The notes beneath the pieces were generated by a model. That model saw only the letters and a program-made list of their open reading frames with translations, had not been told where the DNA came from and did no database searches. From contig NZ_WKJC01000001.1 of assembly GCF_009674675.1 (NCBI RefSeq), positions 1,123,031 to 1,187,030 of the forward strand: a stretch of DNA of 64,000 nt. The letters are read 5' to 3'. Numbering within the stretch: position 1 is the first letter of the stretch; every line of letters starts with the position of its first letter. Source of the DNA: Kangiella sp. HZ709. Lineage in GTDB: Bacteria > Pseudomonadota > Gammaproteobacteria > Enterobacterales > Kangiellaceae. The position numbers and the translations under genes are program-made. This document shows, piece after piece, positions 1-9,310 of the stretch.

Positions 1-2
1 CT

Positions 3-1259
3 ACCGCTTATGAAAATCAACCGCCTATCATTTTTATCCCAGGTATAACAGGTAGCAAGCTAGAAAACAAAAACACTTCTGAAGAGATATGGCCTAAGAG
101 TTACTGGCAATTACTAACACATAATTATCAAGAATTAACAGTGGATATCAATCCTCAAACACTTGAGGCCGTTACCGAAAAACAAAATCCTTATTCAGTC
201 ACTGATAGAGTCGCCGGAAGAGATTTTTATCAAAACCTTATAGAGGTTTTAGAAAACTATGCTGGATTTCAAAAAGCCATCGCAGGTAACGCTCAAACCA
301 ATAGACGTAAATATTATTTATTTGCTTACGATTGGCGACAAGATAACGTCAAAACGGTGCAAAAGTTAGATCAGTTAATTGAACAAATAAAAATAGACTA
401 CAATGACCCAAATCTTAAAGTTGACATAATCGCTCATAGTATGGGGGGGTTAATTAGCAGATACTATTTACGTTATGGGAAACTCGATGTATTAGATACT
501 AATGAACTCAAAACAAACTTAACAGGAGCTAAAAATTTACGAAGGGTCATTATGCTGGGGACACCAAATTTTGGTTCCATTGATGCAATTAATACTTTAA
601 TTGAAGGTTTACCTTTGGTTTTTAGTAAAATTGAACCTGAAACATTGGCAACCATGCCTTCCATGTATCAACTGTTTCCGCACACTTTAAATCACTGGAT
701 TATTAAGCCTGATGGTACTGCTTTAGCTAGAGATCAATTTGATGTTGAGCTTTGGAAACGCTTTCAATGGTCTATATTTGATCCTATGGTAAAGAAAAAA
801 ATTATAAGTACTAAGGGCCAAGACTATTATGATTTGCTCGCGGATTTTTTCGAAAAGCACCTAGAAAGAGCTAGAAGATTTGTGTGGGCATTGACAGTTC
901 CCTACCCAAAAACTGATGTAATCCTGATCGCCTTTGGCGGTGACTGTCATTTAACACCTGCAAGAGTTGTAGTTGAAGAAACCAATAAAGGTTCTGAGCT
1001 GAGAATGAAACCGCAGCAGATAAGTAGGAAAGTAGCAGGAGTCGACTATGATCTGTTAATGTTAGAGCCTGGCGATGGCACAGTTACTAAGGCATCCCTA
1101 TTAGCGAGACATTCACTAGATCCTTCAGTACCACGACATAAGTATAGCTTTTTCCCGCTAGATTATTCCTTCTTTTTATGCGAAAAACATAACCAGTTAA
1201 CATCGAACATTAATTTTCAGGATAATCTTCTACACGTTTTATTAAGCCGAGATTTATAG
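3..1259 (+). CDS. LCAT-family lipase/acyltransferase-like hydrolase, 5' end outside window
   Basis: The reading frame is open from the first bases of the window, so the gene starts upstream; the GTG at 141 is not the start. The visible 418 residues form an alpha/beta hydrolase of the lecithin:cholesterol acyltransferase type. Residues 13-18 of the visible part read PGITGS, the oxyanion-hole loop of that family. The nucleophile elbow is AHSMGG with Ser at visible residue 146. GDGTV near residue 357 supplies the acid, and the His in KHNQL near the C terminus is the likely third triad member. The family cleaves or transfers acyl chains of lipids; the substrate here is unknown. The stop overlaps the 3' end of the convergent pldA by 6 bp. 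Family assignment is confident, exact function is not. Confidence 0.8.
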   Translation, partial: TAYENQPPIIFIPGITGSKLENKNTSEEIWPKSYWQLLTHNYQELTVDINPQTLEAVTEKQNPYSVTDRVAGRDFYQNLIEVLENYAGFQKAIAGNAQTNRRKYYLFAYDWRQDNVKTVQKLDQLIEQIKIDYNDPNLKVDIIAHSMGGLISRYYLRYGKLDVLDTNELKTNLTGAKNLRRVIMLGTPNFGSIDAINTLIEGLPLVFSKIEPETLATMPSMYQLFPHTLNHWIIKPDGTALARDQFDVELWKRFQWSIFDPMVKKKIISTKGQDYYDLLADFFEKHLERARRFVWALTVPYPKTDVILIAFGGDCHLTPARVVVEETNKGSELRMKPQQISRKVAGVDYDLLMLEPGDGTVTKASLLARHSLDPSVPRHKYSFFPLDYSFFLCEKHNQLTSNINFQDNLLHVLLSRDL

Positions 1260-2297
1260 CCAATCAGTTAATACAAAGCCAACGCCCAAACGATTAGTAC
1301 GGCGATTGTAATCAATCAAGCTCTCACCATATCCATTAAAATACTGCACATAACCTCTTAGCTTCCCTTTCTCATCAAGTGGAAAAGTCCAATCCAGCTG
1401 AACGGCACCTCGGTTTTCACTGCGTAAATTATTTCGCAATAAGATTCCAAAATTGTGGTCATCCCATTGGTAGCGAGTTTGCAATTCAAAGTAACCCATA
1501 AAGTCATCAATGTCCGGATTATCATCACCTTTTGGATCAAGCGGGTCTTCTTTTTGCTTTTCAGGAATTCTCCACCAGGGCTTAAACGCCAGCACCCAAC
1601 GATCTTTTTCAAAAGCCCATTCAGTATAAAGGCGATTCCAACTACGAGAGCTTAAACCGCTACGGCCATTGGACTGATGTTCCACACCTACTGAAAAAGT
1701 CGGAATTTGCCAATCTAAAATTTCCCAATCCGTCGACCAGGCGGCAAAAATTTCGGGTTGATGATTAGTTTCCCTAAAAGGACTCGAAACTTCTGAGTTA
1801 TAAGCTTGCCAATAAGATTGTCCGGTGTAGGCAAAAAATAGTGCGCTATTCTTGCCAAAAGGGGCTTCCCAAAAAGGAGTTTTAAAACTGACTTGAAATT
1901 TAATTTCCACATTGTCAATTTCACGCTCATCACCGGCCAGATCAAAACCCTCGTTATTAGGCGAATTGTTAAAGGTCAACGGTAATAGGTAATTGGGCTT
2001 ATGCGGTAATATAGCAAACCGATTTTTGCGAGCGCGATATTCTTGACGTAAGCGGTTTTTTACTAATGTTGAATTCTTGCTTTGCTTTGCAGAATTAATT
2101 TCTTTTTTTTCTTGAGTCGCAAGCTCCTCTTTTTCAGCCTGTAATTCTTGCTCACATAAAGTTTTCAATTGACCAATAGTGGTACTTTCATCTTCTGTCA
2201 AAACCTTGGTTGTAATACATTGATTAAGGTTTTCTGATGCAGCCAATGGTCCTGCCATTAAGCCTAATAGTATTACCACTAAGTTTATTCGATACAT
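1254..2297 (-). CDS. pldA: outer membrane phospholipase A
   Basis: 347 residues with a signal peptide (about 1-20). A charged, probably helical stretch (about 50-95) precedes a C-terminal beta-barrel domain. The OMPLA active-site segment is plain: HQSNGR places the catalytic His at residue 207 and Ser at 209, and the following SRSWNRLY supplies the conserved Asn. OMPLA is a calcium-dependent outer-membrane enzyme that dimerises and hydrolyses phospholipids that reach the outer leaflet when the membrane is perturbed. The charged linker before the barrel is longer than in E. coli PldA. The gene converges on and overlaps the LCAT-like hydrolase gene, so two lipid hydrolases are paired here. Confidence 0.9.
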   Translation of the reverse strand: MYRINLVVILLGLMAGPLAASENLNQCITTKVLTEDESTTIGQLKTLCEQELQAEKEELATQEKKEINSAKQSKNSTLVKNRLRQEYRARKNRFAILPHKPNYLLPLTFNNSPNNEGFDLAGDEREIDNVEIKFQVSFKTPFWEAPFGKNSALFFAYTGQSYWQAYNSEVSSPFRETNHQPEIFAAWSTDWEILDWQIPTFSVGVEHQSNGRSGLSSRSWNRLYTEWAFEKDRWVLAFKPWWRIPEKQKEDPLDPKGDDNPDIDDFMGYFELQTRYQWDDHNFGILLRNNLRSENRGAVQLDWTFPLDEKGKLRGYVQYFNGYGESLIDYNRRTNRLGVGFVLTDWL

Positions 2298-2380
2298 TGC
2301 TTATCTCTCTCCTTTTTAGCTGCTCAAAGTGTAGCAGAAAATATAGACCATTAATATTTAAGTCTTATAAACCCAAGCAT

Positions 2381-2405
2381 AAAAAAGGGGCTAATAAGCC
2401 CCTTT
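2381..2405 (-). terminator. rho-independent terminator of the M16 protease gene
   Basis: AAAGGGGCT (2384-2392) pairs with AGCCCCTTT (2397-2405) around a 4-nt loop. On the minus strand a T-run follows. It lies about 20 bp past the stop of the M16 protease gene. Confidence 0.85.
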
Positions 2406-2425
2406 AATTTAACCTAGATAAATGA

Positions 2426-5314
2426 TTATTTTACAGGCTGCCCGCTGGCATCAAGTTCAATAATTTCATAACCCAACTGCTCTAAACCAGGTAGGATAGA
2501 TTTCTTATCGCCAACCACAACGACAATCATTTCATCTCTTACCAAATACTGTTTAGCCAAATCATTAAGCTCATACAGCTCAATATCTTCTAGTATTTCA
2601 TTTTGCTCTTCAATGTAATCATCATCTAAACCATAAGTAAGAATTCTTGAAAGCAACCCTAACTTTTGCGATGGCGTTTCATAACGACGTGCATCACTTT
2701 GACCTAATGAATTTTTCATAAATCCAAGCTCTGAACCAGTCATACCAGCTTTTTGATATAAATCGATTTCTTTAAAGAATTCTATTAATGATTTATCGGT
2801 TGCATCTGAACGAACACCTGCACTTGCAGTATAAGAACCATAATCTTTTGAACCTGAGAATCTTGAACGAGCACCGTAGGTGTAGCCTTTATCTTCACGC
2901 AAGTTAATGTTGATACGTGAATTAAAAGCACCGCCTAAATTGTAGTTCATTAAGCCCACACGATAATACTCGCCATCTGCATCATAAGGTAAAGCACGCT
3001 TACCAATACGAATTTCAGACTGAGCCGCACCTGGTTTATCCACCAAGTAAATCGCTTTCTTCAGTGTTGGGAAATCGTTTAAAGCTGCTTTAGCAACCTC
3101 ACCACCTTTCCAAGACGAAAAGCGCTTTAGTTTATTAATAACAGAGCTTTCAGATAAATCAGATACTACCACTACGTTAGAAACAGCAGGAGAATACTGA
3201 GTTTTATAGAAGTTCTTAACGTCATCCAAACTGATGTTGGCTAGCGATGCCAATGTACCACCTGTAGGCTCAGCAATGGCATTCTCACCATAAAGCAGTT
3301 TGGTATAGACATTAGATGCTACTGTTGCTGCTTGCTTTTGAGAGAATTTAATGCCTTCTATCGCTTGATCCTTAATTCGCTTGAAATCTTTCTCATCGAA
3401 TTTAGGCGTGAATAATTTTTCTGAAGCAATCCACAAAGTACGATCTAAATTCTCAGTTAAAGAAGATATCGTCATGGTGGTGTAGTTTTCGCCTGCTGAA
3501 AAGCTAATTGAACTTCCCAGTTTTTGCAGCATATTACTTAAGTCTTCACTAGAGTAACTTTCCGTAGCTTCATTCATCATCGATGCAGTCATTGACGCTA
3601 GGCCAACTTTTGCTAATGGGTCGTTACGATGGCCATTTTCTATTCTAAAGCTAATCGCAGTTGTCGGTGTTTCGCTATTATTAGCACCCAAAACTTCAAT
3701 GCCATTGGCTAATTCTGAACGCCAAACAGATGGTAAACTAATCGACGGGTTCTCGCCCGAAGCCGGCTTGACGCTTCTATCAAAATCATCTTTAGCAATA
3801 CGTAGGGCTAAACCGGCATCATCATTTGATTTTGGAATAGTTCTATCTTTGATTTGGAAAGTATCTTTTTTTGCAATCAGCTGCTTTTGACCTTTTGGTA
3901 CTATGCTCATGATCACTGAAGATTTATTTTTGATGTATTTGTTATATACACGCATAACATCTTCCGCAGTAACATTTTGATAACGAGCCAAGTCAATAGC
4001 AATTCTATTAGGGTTACCTTCAAATGTTTCATTAGCGGCTAATTGAGAAACTTTACCTGATACACTTTGCAAACCATAAATGGTTTGAGATTTCATACCA
4101 GCTTTCACACGCTCTAAATCATCTTTCTCGACGCCACGCTTCTCAAACTCAGTAAAAGTCTCACGCATGATTTTTTCTAAATCTGTTAACGATTTACGTT
4201 TCGCAGGATTTGGAAGGGCATACATAGTGAATTGACAAGCTAGCTCTGAGCAAGGGTGACTTACACCAGACTGAACCGTTAACCCTTGTTTATCTAAATT
4301 CTTGTAGAACAAAGAAGTACGGCCTTGACCAATAATTGAAGACAAGACATCTAATGCAGCCTCATCATCACTTCTACCGTAAGTAGTTGGAAATGCCATG
4401 TAAATCAATGGCAAGGATACATTATCCTCCATAGAAATATAACGATCTTTATCCAAAGTTACTGGCATTGGTGCTGGGTCGCTTACTTCGGGGCCGCGAG
4501 GGATAGAGCCAAAATATTTGTTTACCCATGCTAAAGCTTCATTCTGCTCAAATTTGCCGCCAATAGTTAAAGTCGCATTGTTTGGACCATACCAGCGTAA
4601 GAAGAATTTCTTTAGATCATTTAAATCAGCGCGATTTAAATCTTCCATAAAACCGATTACAGGCCATGAATAAGGATGACCTTCAGGATACAATGCTTGT
4701 GAAACGCGCTCGTTCAAACGACCATAAGGACGATTATCAACGCGCTGACCTCTTTCGTTTTTAACAGTCTCACGCTGCACTTCAAACTTTTCTTGTGTAA
4801 CCGCATCTAACAAAAAACCCATACGATCGGCTTCTAACCACAACATTTTTTCTAATTGATTCGATGGGACTGTTTCGAAATAGTTAGTTCTATCACTGTT
4901 GGTCGTACCGTTTAAAGTACCACCTGCTTCAGTAATAATTTTGAAGTGCTCTTCATCTGCGACATTCTCAGAACCTTGGAACATCATATGTTCAAAAAAG
5001 TGAGCAAAACCTGATTTACCAATATCTTCTCGACCTGAGCCAACATGATAAGTCACGTCAACATGAACTAACGGGTCGCTATTATCTTCGTGCAAGATAA
5101 CGGTTAAGCCATTTTCAAGTACAAACTTCTTATATGGAATAACGATTTCATTGCCCGTTTTAGATACTTCTTCAATCAACTTAATGCCTCGCAGTTGCTC
5201 AGAACCGTACTCAATCTCTGGTGCTGAGGAACAGGCGACTATCCCCGTTAAAGCTGAAGCTACGGCTAAGACCGCTAACTTTGGCAATTTACTTTTTGAA
5301 TCTTGTTTTTTCAT
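2426..5314 (-). CDS. M16 family zinc metalloprotease lipoprotein
   Basis: A large two-half pitrilysin/insulinase-type peptidase, about 962 residues from the ATG at 5314. A GTG four codons earlier is possible, but the ATG begins a clean MKKQ signal sequence and has a GGGA about 8 nt upstream. The signal ends in a lipobox-like IVAC, so the protein is probably a periplasm-facing lipoprotein. The inverted zinc motif HFFEH has its first His at residue 105, with the third-ligand Glu in the downstream ETVKNERGQ. The second half lacks this motif, as is usual for the inactive M16 C domain. M16 proteases of this type degrade small peptides in the periplasm. The gene is monocistronic with its own terminator. 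Confidence 0.88.
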   Translation of the reverse strand: MKKQDSKSKLPKLAVLAVASALTGIVACSSAPEIEYGSEQLRGIKLIEEVSKTGNEIVIPYKKFVLENGLTVILHEDNSDPLVHVDVTYHVGSGREDIGKSGFAHFFEHMMFQGSENVADEEHFKIITEAGGTLNGTTNSDRTNYFETVPSNQLEKMLWLEADRMGFLLDAVTQEKFEVQRETVKNERGQRVDNRPYGRLNERVSQALYPEGHPYSWPVIGFMEDLNRADLNDLKKFFLRWYGPNNATLTIGGKFEQNEALAWVNKYFGSIPRGPEVSDPAPMPVTLDKDRYISMEDNVSLPLIYMAFPTTYGRSDDEAALDVLSSIIGQGRTSLFYKNLDKQGLTVQSGVSHPCSELACQFTMYALPNPAKRKSLTDLEKIMRETFTEFEKRGVEKDDLERVKAGMKSQTIYGLQSVSGKVSQLAANETFEGNPNRIAIDLARYQNVTAEDVMRVYNKYIKNKSSVIMSIVPKGQKQLIAKKDTFQIKDRTIPKSNDDAGLALRIAKDDFDRSVKPASGENPSISLPSVWRSELANGIEVLGANNSETPTTAISFRIENGHRNDPLAKVGLASMTASMMNEATESYSSEDLSNMLQKLGSSISFSAGENYTTMTISSLTENLDRTLWIASEKLFTPKFDEKDFKRIKDQAIEGIKFSQKQAATVASNVYTKLLYGENAIAEPTGGTLASLANISLDDVKNFYKTQYSPAVSNVVVVSDLSESSVINKLKRFSSWKGGEVAKAALNDFPTLKKAIYLVDKPGAAQSEIRIGKRALPYDADGEYYRVGLMNYNLGGAFNSRININLREDKGYTYGARSRFSGSKDYGSYTASAGVRSDATDKSLIEFFKEIDLYQKAGMTGSELGFMKNSLGQSDARRYETPSQKLGLLSRILTYGLDDDYIEEQNEILEDIELYELNDLAKQYLVRDEMIVVVVGDKKSILPGLEQLGYEIIELDASGQPVK

Positions 5315-5410
5315 ACATTTTCCCACTTAAAATTATTTGCCCTATTGATGCACAGTGATTGTACTCGTTCAAGATGATAAAAACGTGCATAGGTGCAAAT
5401 TGTCACAAAA

Positions 5411-5433
5411 TAAAAGCCACCTTCGGTGGCCTT
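5411..5433 (-). terminator. terminator of the SRPBCC gene
   Basis: GCCACC (5416-5421), a 3-nt loop and GGTGGC (5425-5430) form a strong hairpin. On the minus strand it follows the SRPBCC stop and runs into TTTTA. Confidence 0.75.
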
Positions 5434-5449
5434 TCTATTTAATAATTAA

Positions 5450-5986
5450 CTACTTCTCTAGTTTATTTTTTAGGTTGCGTAAACCATCTTCATAGGTGGG
5501 TCCAATCATACCATCCATCATCAAACCCATATAACGACCTATTATGTTGTTGCCAAAGTCAGCACTAAATGTCCAAGTTACTCGAGTTTGGCTATAGGTA
5601 ATTTCTTCAATATCAAAAACTGCGTAACCGGGATTAGGATCATCTCCAAAAAACAATTCTGTTTTAATCATACTAGGGTATTGCGACTCAATAATTTCTA
5701 GAGTCCCTTTCCCTAAATTGGGATCTTGGCTATCCCAAGACATTTTATTGCCTTTGCCGTCAGTCGCCCCTGAATACTCATATTTAGCACTGGGATCCAT
5801 TTCGTACCAAGGCGACCATTCGTTAAATCGCTGCATACTATTAATCGACGTAAAAACTGAGTCTTTATTGCTACCGATAACTATAGAACGCTGTACCTCA
5901 ACACTCTTTGGCAAGAAAAACCCTATTACCGCCAAAACAACCACTAAACTTACTAAAACAATCAAGAACCATTTTAAAAATTTCAT
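5450..5986 (-). CDS. SRPBCC-fold (START-like) membrane-anchored protein
   Basis: About 178 residues from the ATG at 5986, which has GGAG 9 nt upstream; two other ATGs lie up to five codons upstream. The N terminus is one transmembrane helix (about 5-25 of the mature reading). It is followed by a polyketide-cyclase/START-like domain, beginning at a typical VQRSIVI strand and containing FNEWSPW and the TWTFSADFGNN segment. Proteins of this family bind hydrophobic ligands in a helix-grip pocket, but the ligand here cannot be read from the sequence. The gene stands alone between two terminator-bounded units. Confidence 0.75.
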   Translation of the reverse strand: MKFLKWFLIVLVSLVVVLAVIGFFLPKSVEVQRSIVIGSNKDSVFTSINSMQRFNEWSPWYEMDPSAKYEYSGATDGKGNKMSWDSQDPNLGKGTLEIIESQYPSMIKTELFFGDDPNPGYAVFDIEEITYSQTRVTWTFSADFGNNIIGRYMGLMMDGMIGPTYEDGLRNLKNKLEK

Positions 5987-6001
5987 ATGCTTCATCTCCA
6001 T

Positions 6002-6382
6002 CTGTTCAAAACCATTCTAAAACAATGAGTTAGAGGCTTGCAAATGTGTGAAAAGCCTTAGCGGAGAGGATTACGGAGGAATGCAGCACAGAAAAACAAC
6101 CCGTTGTTAAAAGCGTTTAATATTCAAAGGCTTAGCAAAGGCGTTGAATTAATACCTTGTAACATTTTAGTTCCAGTACTGGTCGAAAATTTGTATTAGG
6201 TAGGCTTCCCATTTTGCTTTTAGCAACTTTAGGAGTATTTTTTGCACTTTAAATGGCCTTCCGGTAAACATTTTACTCAAAAGGTTAATTAACTTTATCG
6301 GATATATTTAATTTTACTTATGGTTTCAGAACTAACAACTTTAAAGTTTACCCCTTTACTTAGCATTTTTTTAATCTAAGCT
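6002..6382. other. 380-bp intergenic region without recognised features
   Basis: AT-rich sequence between two minus-strand genes. I see no ORF with coding character, no GC-rich hairpin and no repeat. It presumably holds the promoter of the SRPBCC gene and the end of the transcript that contains dusA. Confidence 0.5.
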
Positions 6383-7372
6383 TTAATAGTCTGATTTAAG
6401 ACAAACTGCTATATACTTTTCGGCAATTTCTTTTAGCTGTCCTTTAATTATTTTAGGATATGGCTCTTGTCCATAATAACGTCTTGATTCTATCCACGTT
6501 ATGAGCGACTCATCATACTGTGCTTCTGCTAACGACTCCAACTCTTCAATATCAAGCGTTCCTAAATCAGAACGAATCCGTTTTACGTTATGCCACTCAG
6601 TTTCTATAATTCCCCTCAAACTCATGGGCTTGAATTCTTTTATAGACGTGTTATAAATCAAAGCCCTTAGATACGGGTCATTTTTTTTAGATTGATTTAC
6701 AAGCTTATAAGTAACTGCTGTATTGATTAAAGCTGTTTTGAGTAGTGCCATATCAGACAGTTTATTCTTTCTAAACTTCTCTAATATAAATGAGTCACCT
6801 ACCCGACTTTCAACTAGTGAACCTAAGTGCCCCATGTATGCAGCCTTGAGTAATAATCCCTTGCCTATGTTAATAAGTTCTAAATCTAATTTGTGACTTA
6901 CTATTTCTTTATTCGAAGGTCTTTTGTAGTGTTGCTCATTGAAAAAAAACTTTATCCCTACGCCACCTTCCCACATTAAATTAGTACCGTAAACATGCAG
7001 AGCTTTTACATCATTAGCTTCAGCTAGAATTCTTATGTCCTCAGGAGTTAATGTCGAATATGGGCCAACGTTAGCAAATTCTTCTGGGCTAAAATAATAA
7101 CGATTAATTTCATCATAAAGTATACTGATTTCTTGCTCATTATCATTGAAGTATTTATCGCATTGCTCATTGCTAGCTCCAACATTTTTACTTTTTTTAA
7201 CAGTCTTTTTTTCAATATCACTTTTTTTAATTAATAATTCCATTTCGGGTTTTATAGTGTTTTCATCTATAGATTTCTGCATAATTAATGCAGAAGTATT
7301 TTCTTTAAAGATAAAAAAAACAAAGGATATAGACAGTAGCAATAACGCTATTATAAGAATTGCTTTCTTCAC
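6383..7372 (-). CDS. hypothetical membrane-anchored protein
   Basis: 329 residues, not recognised. It opens with a signal anchor (about 4-22), then a Lys/Glu-rich spacer. A predominantly helical domain follows with a stretch (AAYMGHLGSLVE, around residue 170) that resembles a Sel1/TPR-type helical repeat, but only one weak copy is visible. Its start overlaps the 3' end of dusA by 4 bp, so the two genes are very likely co-transcribed and translationally coupled. The codons look AT-richer than dusA, which could mean it is a lineage-specific addition. No enzymatic motif is apparent. Confidence 0.6.
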   Translation of the reverse strand: MKKAILIIALLLLSISFVFFIFKENTSALIMQKSIDENTIKPEMELLIKKSDIEKKTVKKSKNVGASNEQCDKYFNDNEQEISILYDEINRYYFSPEEFANVGPYSTLTPEDIRILAEANDVKALHVYGTNLMWEGGVGIKFFFNEQHYKRPSNKEIVSHKLDLELINIGKGLLLKAAYMGHLGSLVESRVGDSFILEKFRKNKLSDMALLKTALINTAVTYKLVNQSKKNDPYLRALIYNTSIKEFKPMSLRGIIETEWHNVKRIRSDLGTLDIEELESLAEAQYDESLITWIESRRYYGQEPYPKIIKGQLKEIAEKYIAVCLKSDY

Positions 7373-8346
7373 TCAAATAACTCCAATGCTTTTTGAATAA
7401 CTTCCGCGCCAGCTCCTTTTTTATAAGCATTTTCGCTTAAATGTCGGCGCCACAATTTACCCCGAGGTTGGGCATGAAATAGTCCTAAAATGTGCCGGCT
7501 CATATGCCCAAGATAGACACCTTGCTCGAGTTGAGCTTGCACATATTGAATAAATTCTCGGGCGATTTCTTGTCGGGACAATACGGGGGTTTCATCAGAA
7601 TAAAACTTTCTATCCGTTTCAATTAAGTGATAAGGGTTATGATAAGCTTCCCTCCCAATCATCACTCCATCAAGATGCTGCATGTGTTCTTGTGCCTGGT
7701 GCAAATCTGTCACGCCGCCATTTAAAATAATTTCCAACTCTGGGAAATCTTGTTTCACTTGGTACGCCACGTCGTATCTTAATGGTGGTATTTCACGATT
7801 TTGTTTTGGACTCAGGCCAGATAACCATGCTTTTCGCGCATGGATAATGAAAGTTTCAACGCCAGCTTGTTGAACGGTATTAATAAAATGATGAAGATGC
7901 TCATAAGAATCCAGCTCATCAATACCAATACGACTCTTAACGGTTGTCGGAATCGAAACTACATTCGCCATCGCATCCATGCATTCAGCAACTAATTCTG
8001 GCTCTGCCATCAAGCAAGCACCGAAACGACCGTTCTGAACACGATCGCTTGGACAGCCAACATTTAGATTAATCTCATCATAGCCGTAGTCCTCGCAAAT
8101 TTTAGCGCACTGAGCTAAATCTTTTGGGTTACTACCGCCTAGTTGAATCGCCACTGGATGTTCTTCAGAATTAAATTTTAAGTGACCATCTTTATCACCG
8201 TACAAAATTGCGCCAGTGGTTATCATTTCGGTATATAGAACTGCGTGTTTTGTAATGATACGCATAAAGCGTCTTTGGTGGCGATCAGTCCAATCGAGCA
8301 TTGGCGCAATACAGATCTTGCGATTAAGTGATTTACTATTTTTCAA
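7369..8346 (-). CDS. dusA: tRNA-dihydrouridine(20/20a) synthase
   Basis: 325 residues, the usual length for DusA. This FMN-dependent enzyme reduces uridines in the tRNA D-loop. The N terminus has the flavin-binding IAPMLDWTDRH. The signature LNVGCPSDRVQNGRFGACLM (about 94-113) includes the catalytic Cys at 111. IIHARKAWL and NGGVTD, from the phosphate-binding part of the TIM barrel, follow. The gene is intact, which is worth saying because dusA is a known phage integration target. In E. coli dusA lies close to dnaB and alr; here about 28 kb of mostly accessory DNA separates them. Confidence 0.95.
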   Translation of the reverse strand: MKNSKSLNRKICIAPMLDWTDRHQRRFMRIITKHAVLYTEMITTGAILYGDKDGHLKFNSEEHPVAIQLGGSNPKDLAQCAKICEDYGYDEINLNVGCPSDRVQNGRFGACLMAEPELVAECMDAMANVVSIPTTVKSRIGIDELDSYEHLHHFINTVQQAGVETFIIHARKAWLSGLSPKQNREIPPLRYDVAYQVKQDFPELEIILNGGVTDLHQAQEHMQHLDGVMIGREAYHNPYHLIETDRKFYSDETPVLSRQEIAREFIQYVQAQLEQGVYLGHMSRHILGLFHAQPRGKLWRRHLSENAYKKGAGAEVIQKALELFE

Positions 8347-8382
8347 AGAATGGCCTATTATTTTTGCTTGGCATTATGACTT

Positions 8383-9231
8383 TTACCGTTCAACTTCCTT
8401 ATCATTTTCAAAGTACTTTACTTGCTTGGTGATCCCTTTCTGCTCAAGATCATACTCAATCCACTTTCCATGCAGCTGACCTTGTTGGTAGTGTTTTTTT
8501 ATCCATAATTTACCTTCCATAAACATGTTAGCAGTTCCGTGATAGCTGCCCTCTGTATAATTTACTTCAAATATTTTTTCACCATTTGTATTCAACTTCA
8601 CATGGGTACCGTGTAATTTATCATTTTGGTAATTCTGACGGATTTCTAAACCGCCTTCTTGAAAATATTGAGTTTGCTCACCATGCTTAACTCCTAGCAC
8701 GTAATTAGTGCGGGTCTGCACAGATTCAAGGCCATTGCTGAAATAGACAACCTCCACCCCATTTTTTACACCTTTAAGATAACTAGTTTTTCTTAGTAAG
8801 CGCCCGTCTTCTGAGCTATAAATTCTCACCAATCCTTCAAGTTGATTCCATTTGTTATAGTTCTTATCTTTTGCGATTTTGCCATCTGCAAAAAAGCTCT
8901 TATAGGAACCGCAAGGTTTAGAATCACAGTAATCGATCAAATATTTAAGCCGATTACTCTCCACTTGCTTAAATTGCCCGTGAAAAAATCCGCGTGAGAA
9001 AGTTGCTTGAATATAACCATTGTCTAATTGAATTTGGTAATAACCGTCCAATGGTTTTTGCTTTTGATTAAAATACTGTAACTGCCCTGCTATATTTTTC
9101 TTTAAAGTTAAATCTTTTTGCCATAGATACTCAGGTTCTTGTTGCGGCTCAACAACAGACTCCGCTGTGGCCGCGAAAAAGCAAAGGGATACTAACAATA
9201 TTCTGTAAAGCAGTTTCAAAGGGAGCTCCAT
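8383..9231 (-). CDS. exported MORN-type repeat protein, YwqK-like
   Basis: 282 residues with a signal peptide (about 1-25). A series of roughly 20-22 residue repeats follows, of the form G-x-Y/V-x-x-Y-F-x-x-G (for example GVEVVYFSNG, GEQTQYFQEGG, GTHVKLNTNGE). These are the MORN-like repeats found in proteins annotated as YwqK-type antitoxins, although a secreted protein next to dusA need not be an antitoxin. The ATG at 9231 has no good ribosome-binding site. A TTG four codons downstream (9219) has GGAG 6 nt upstream and may be the true start; both keep the signal peptide. Role unknown. Confidence 0.65.
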   Translation of the reverse strand: MELPLKLLYRILLVSLCFFAATAESVVEPQQEPEYLWQKDLTLKKNIAGQLQYFNQKQKPLDGYYQIQLDNGYIQATFSRGFFHGQFKQVESNRLKYLIDYCDSKPCGSYKSFFADGKIAKDKNYNKWNQLEGLVRIYSSEDGRLLRKTSYLKGVKNGVEVVYFSNGLESVQTRTNYVLGVKHGEQTQYFQEGGLEIRQNYQNDKLHGTHVKLNTNGEKIFEVNYTEGSYHGTANMFMEGKLWIKKHYQQGQLHGKWIEYDLEQKGITKQVKYFENDKEVER

Positions 9232-9280
9232 TGGTGTTTTCAGTCATTTTACCTAAGTCTTAACTTAACTCCAAAAGTAA

Positions 9281-9303
9281 AAAAAGCGGGCTATGCCCGC
9301 TTT
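9281..9303 (-). terminator. terminator of htpX
   Basis: GCGGGC (9286-9291) and GCCCGC (9295-9300) form a GC-rich hairpin. On the minus strand it follows the htpX stop and ends in a T-run. Confidence 0.85.
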
Positions 9304-9310
9304 AACTTTA

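Noticed and set aside
141-1259. Complete lipase gene starting at GTG 141
   Set aside because: The frame is open from base 3 and encodes the family's PGITGS oxyanion loop before 141, so the gene starts outside the window.
7369-8346. Prophage or island inserted in dusA
   Set aside because: dusA is a frequent integration target, but here the gene is full length and its neighbours show no integrase or phage genes.
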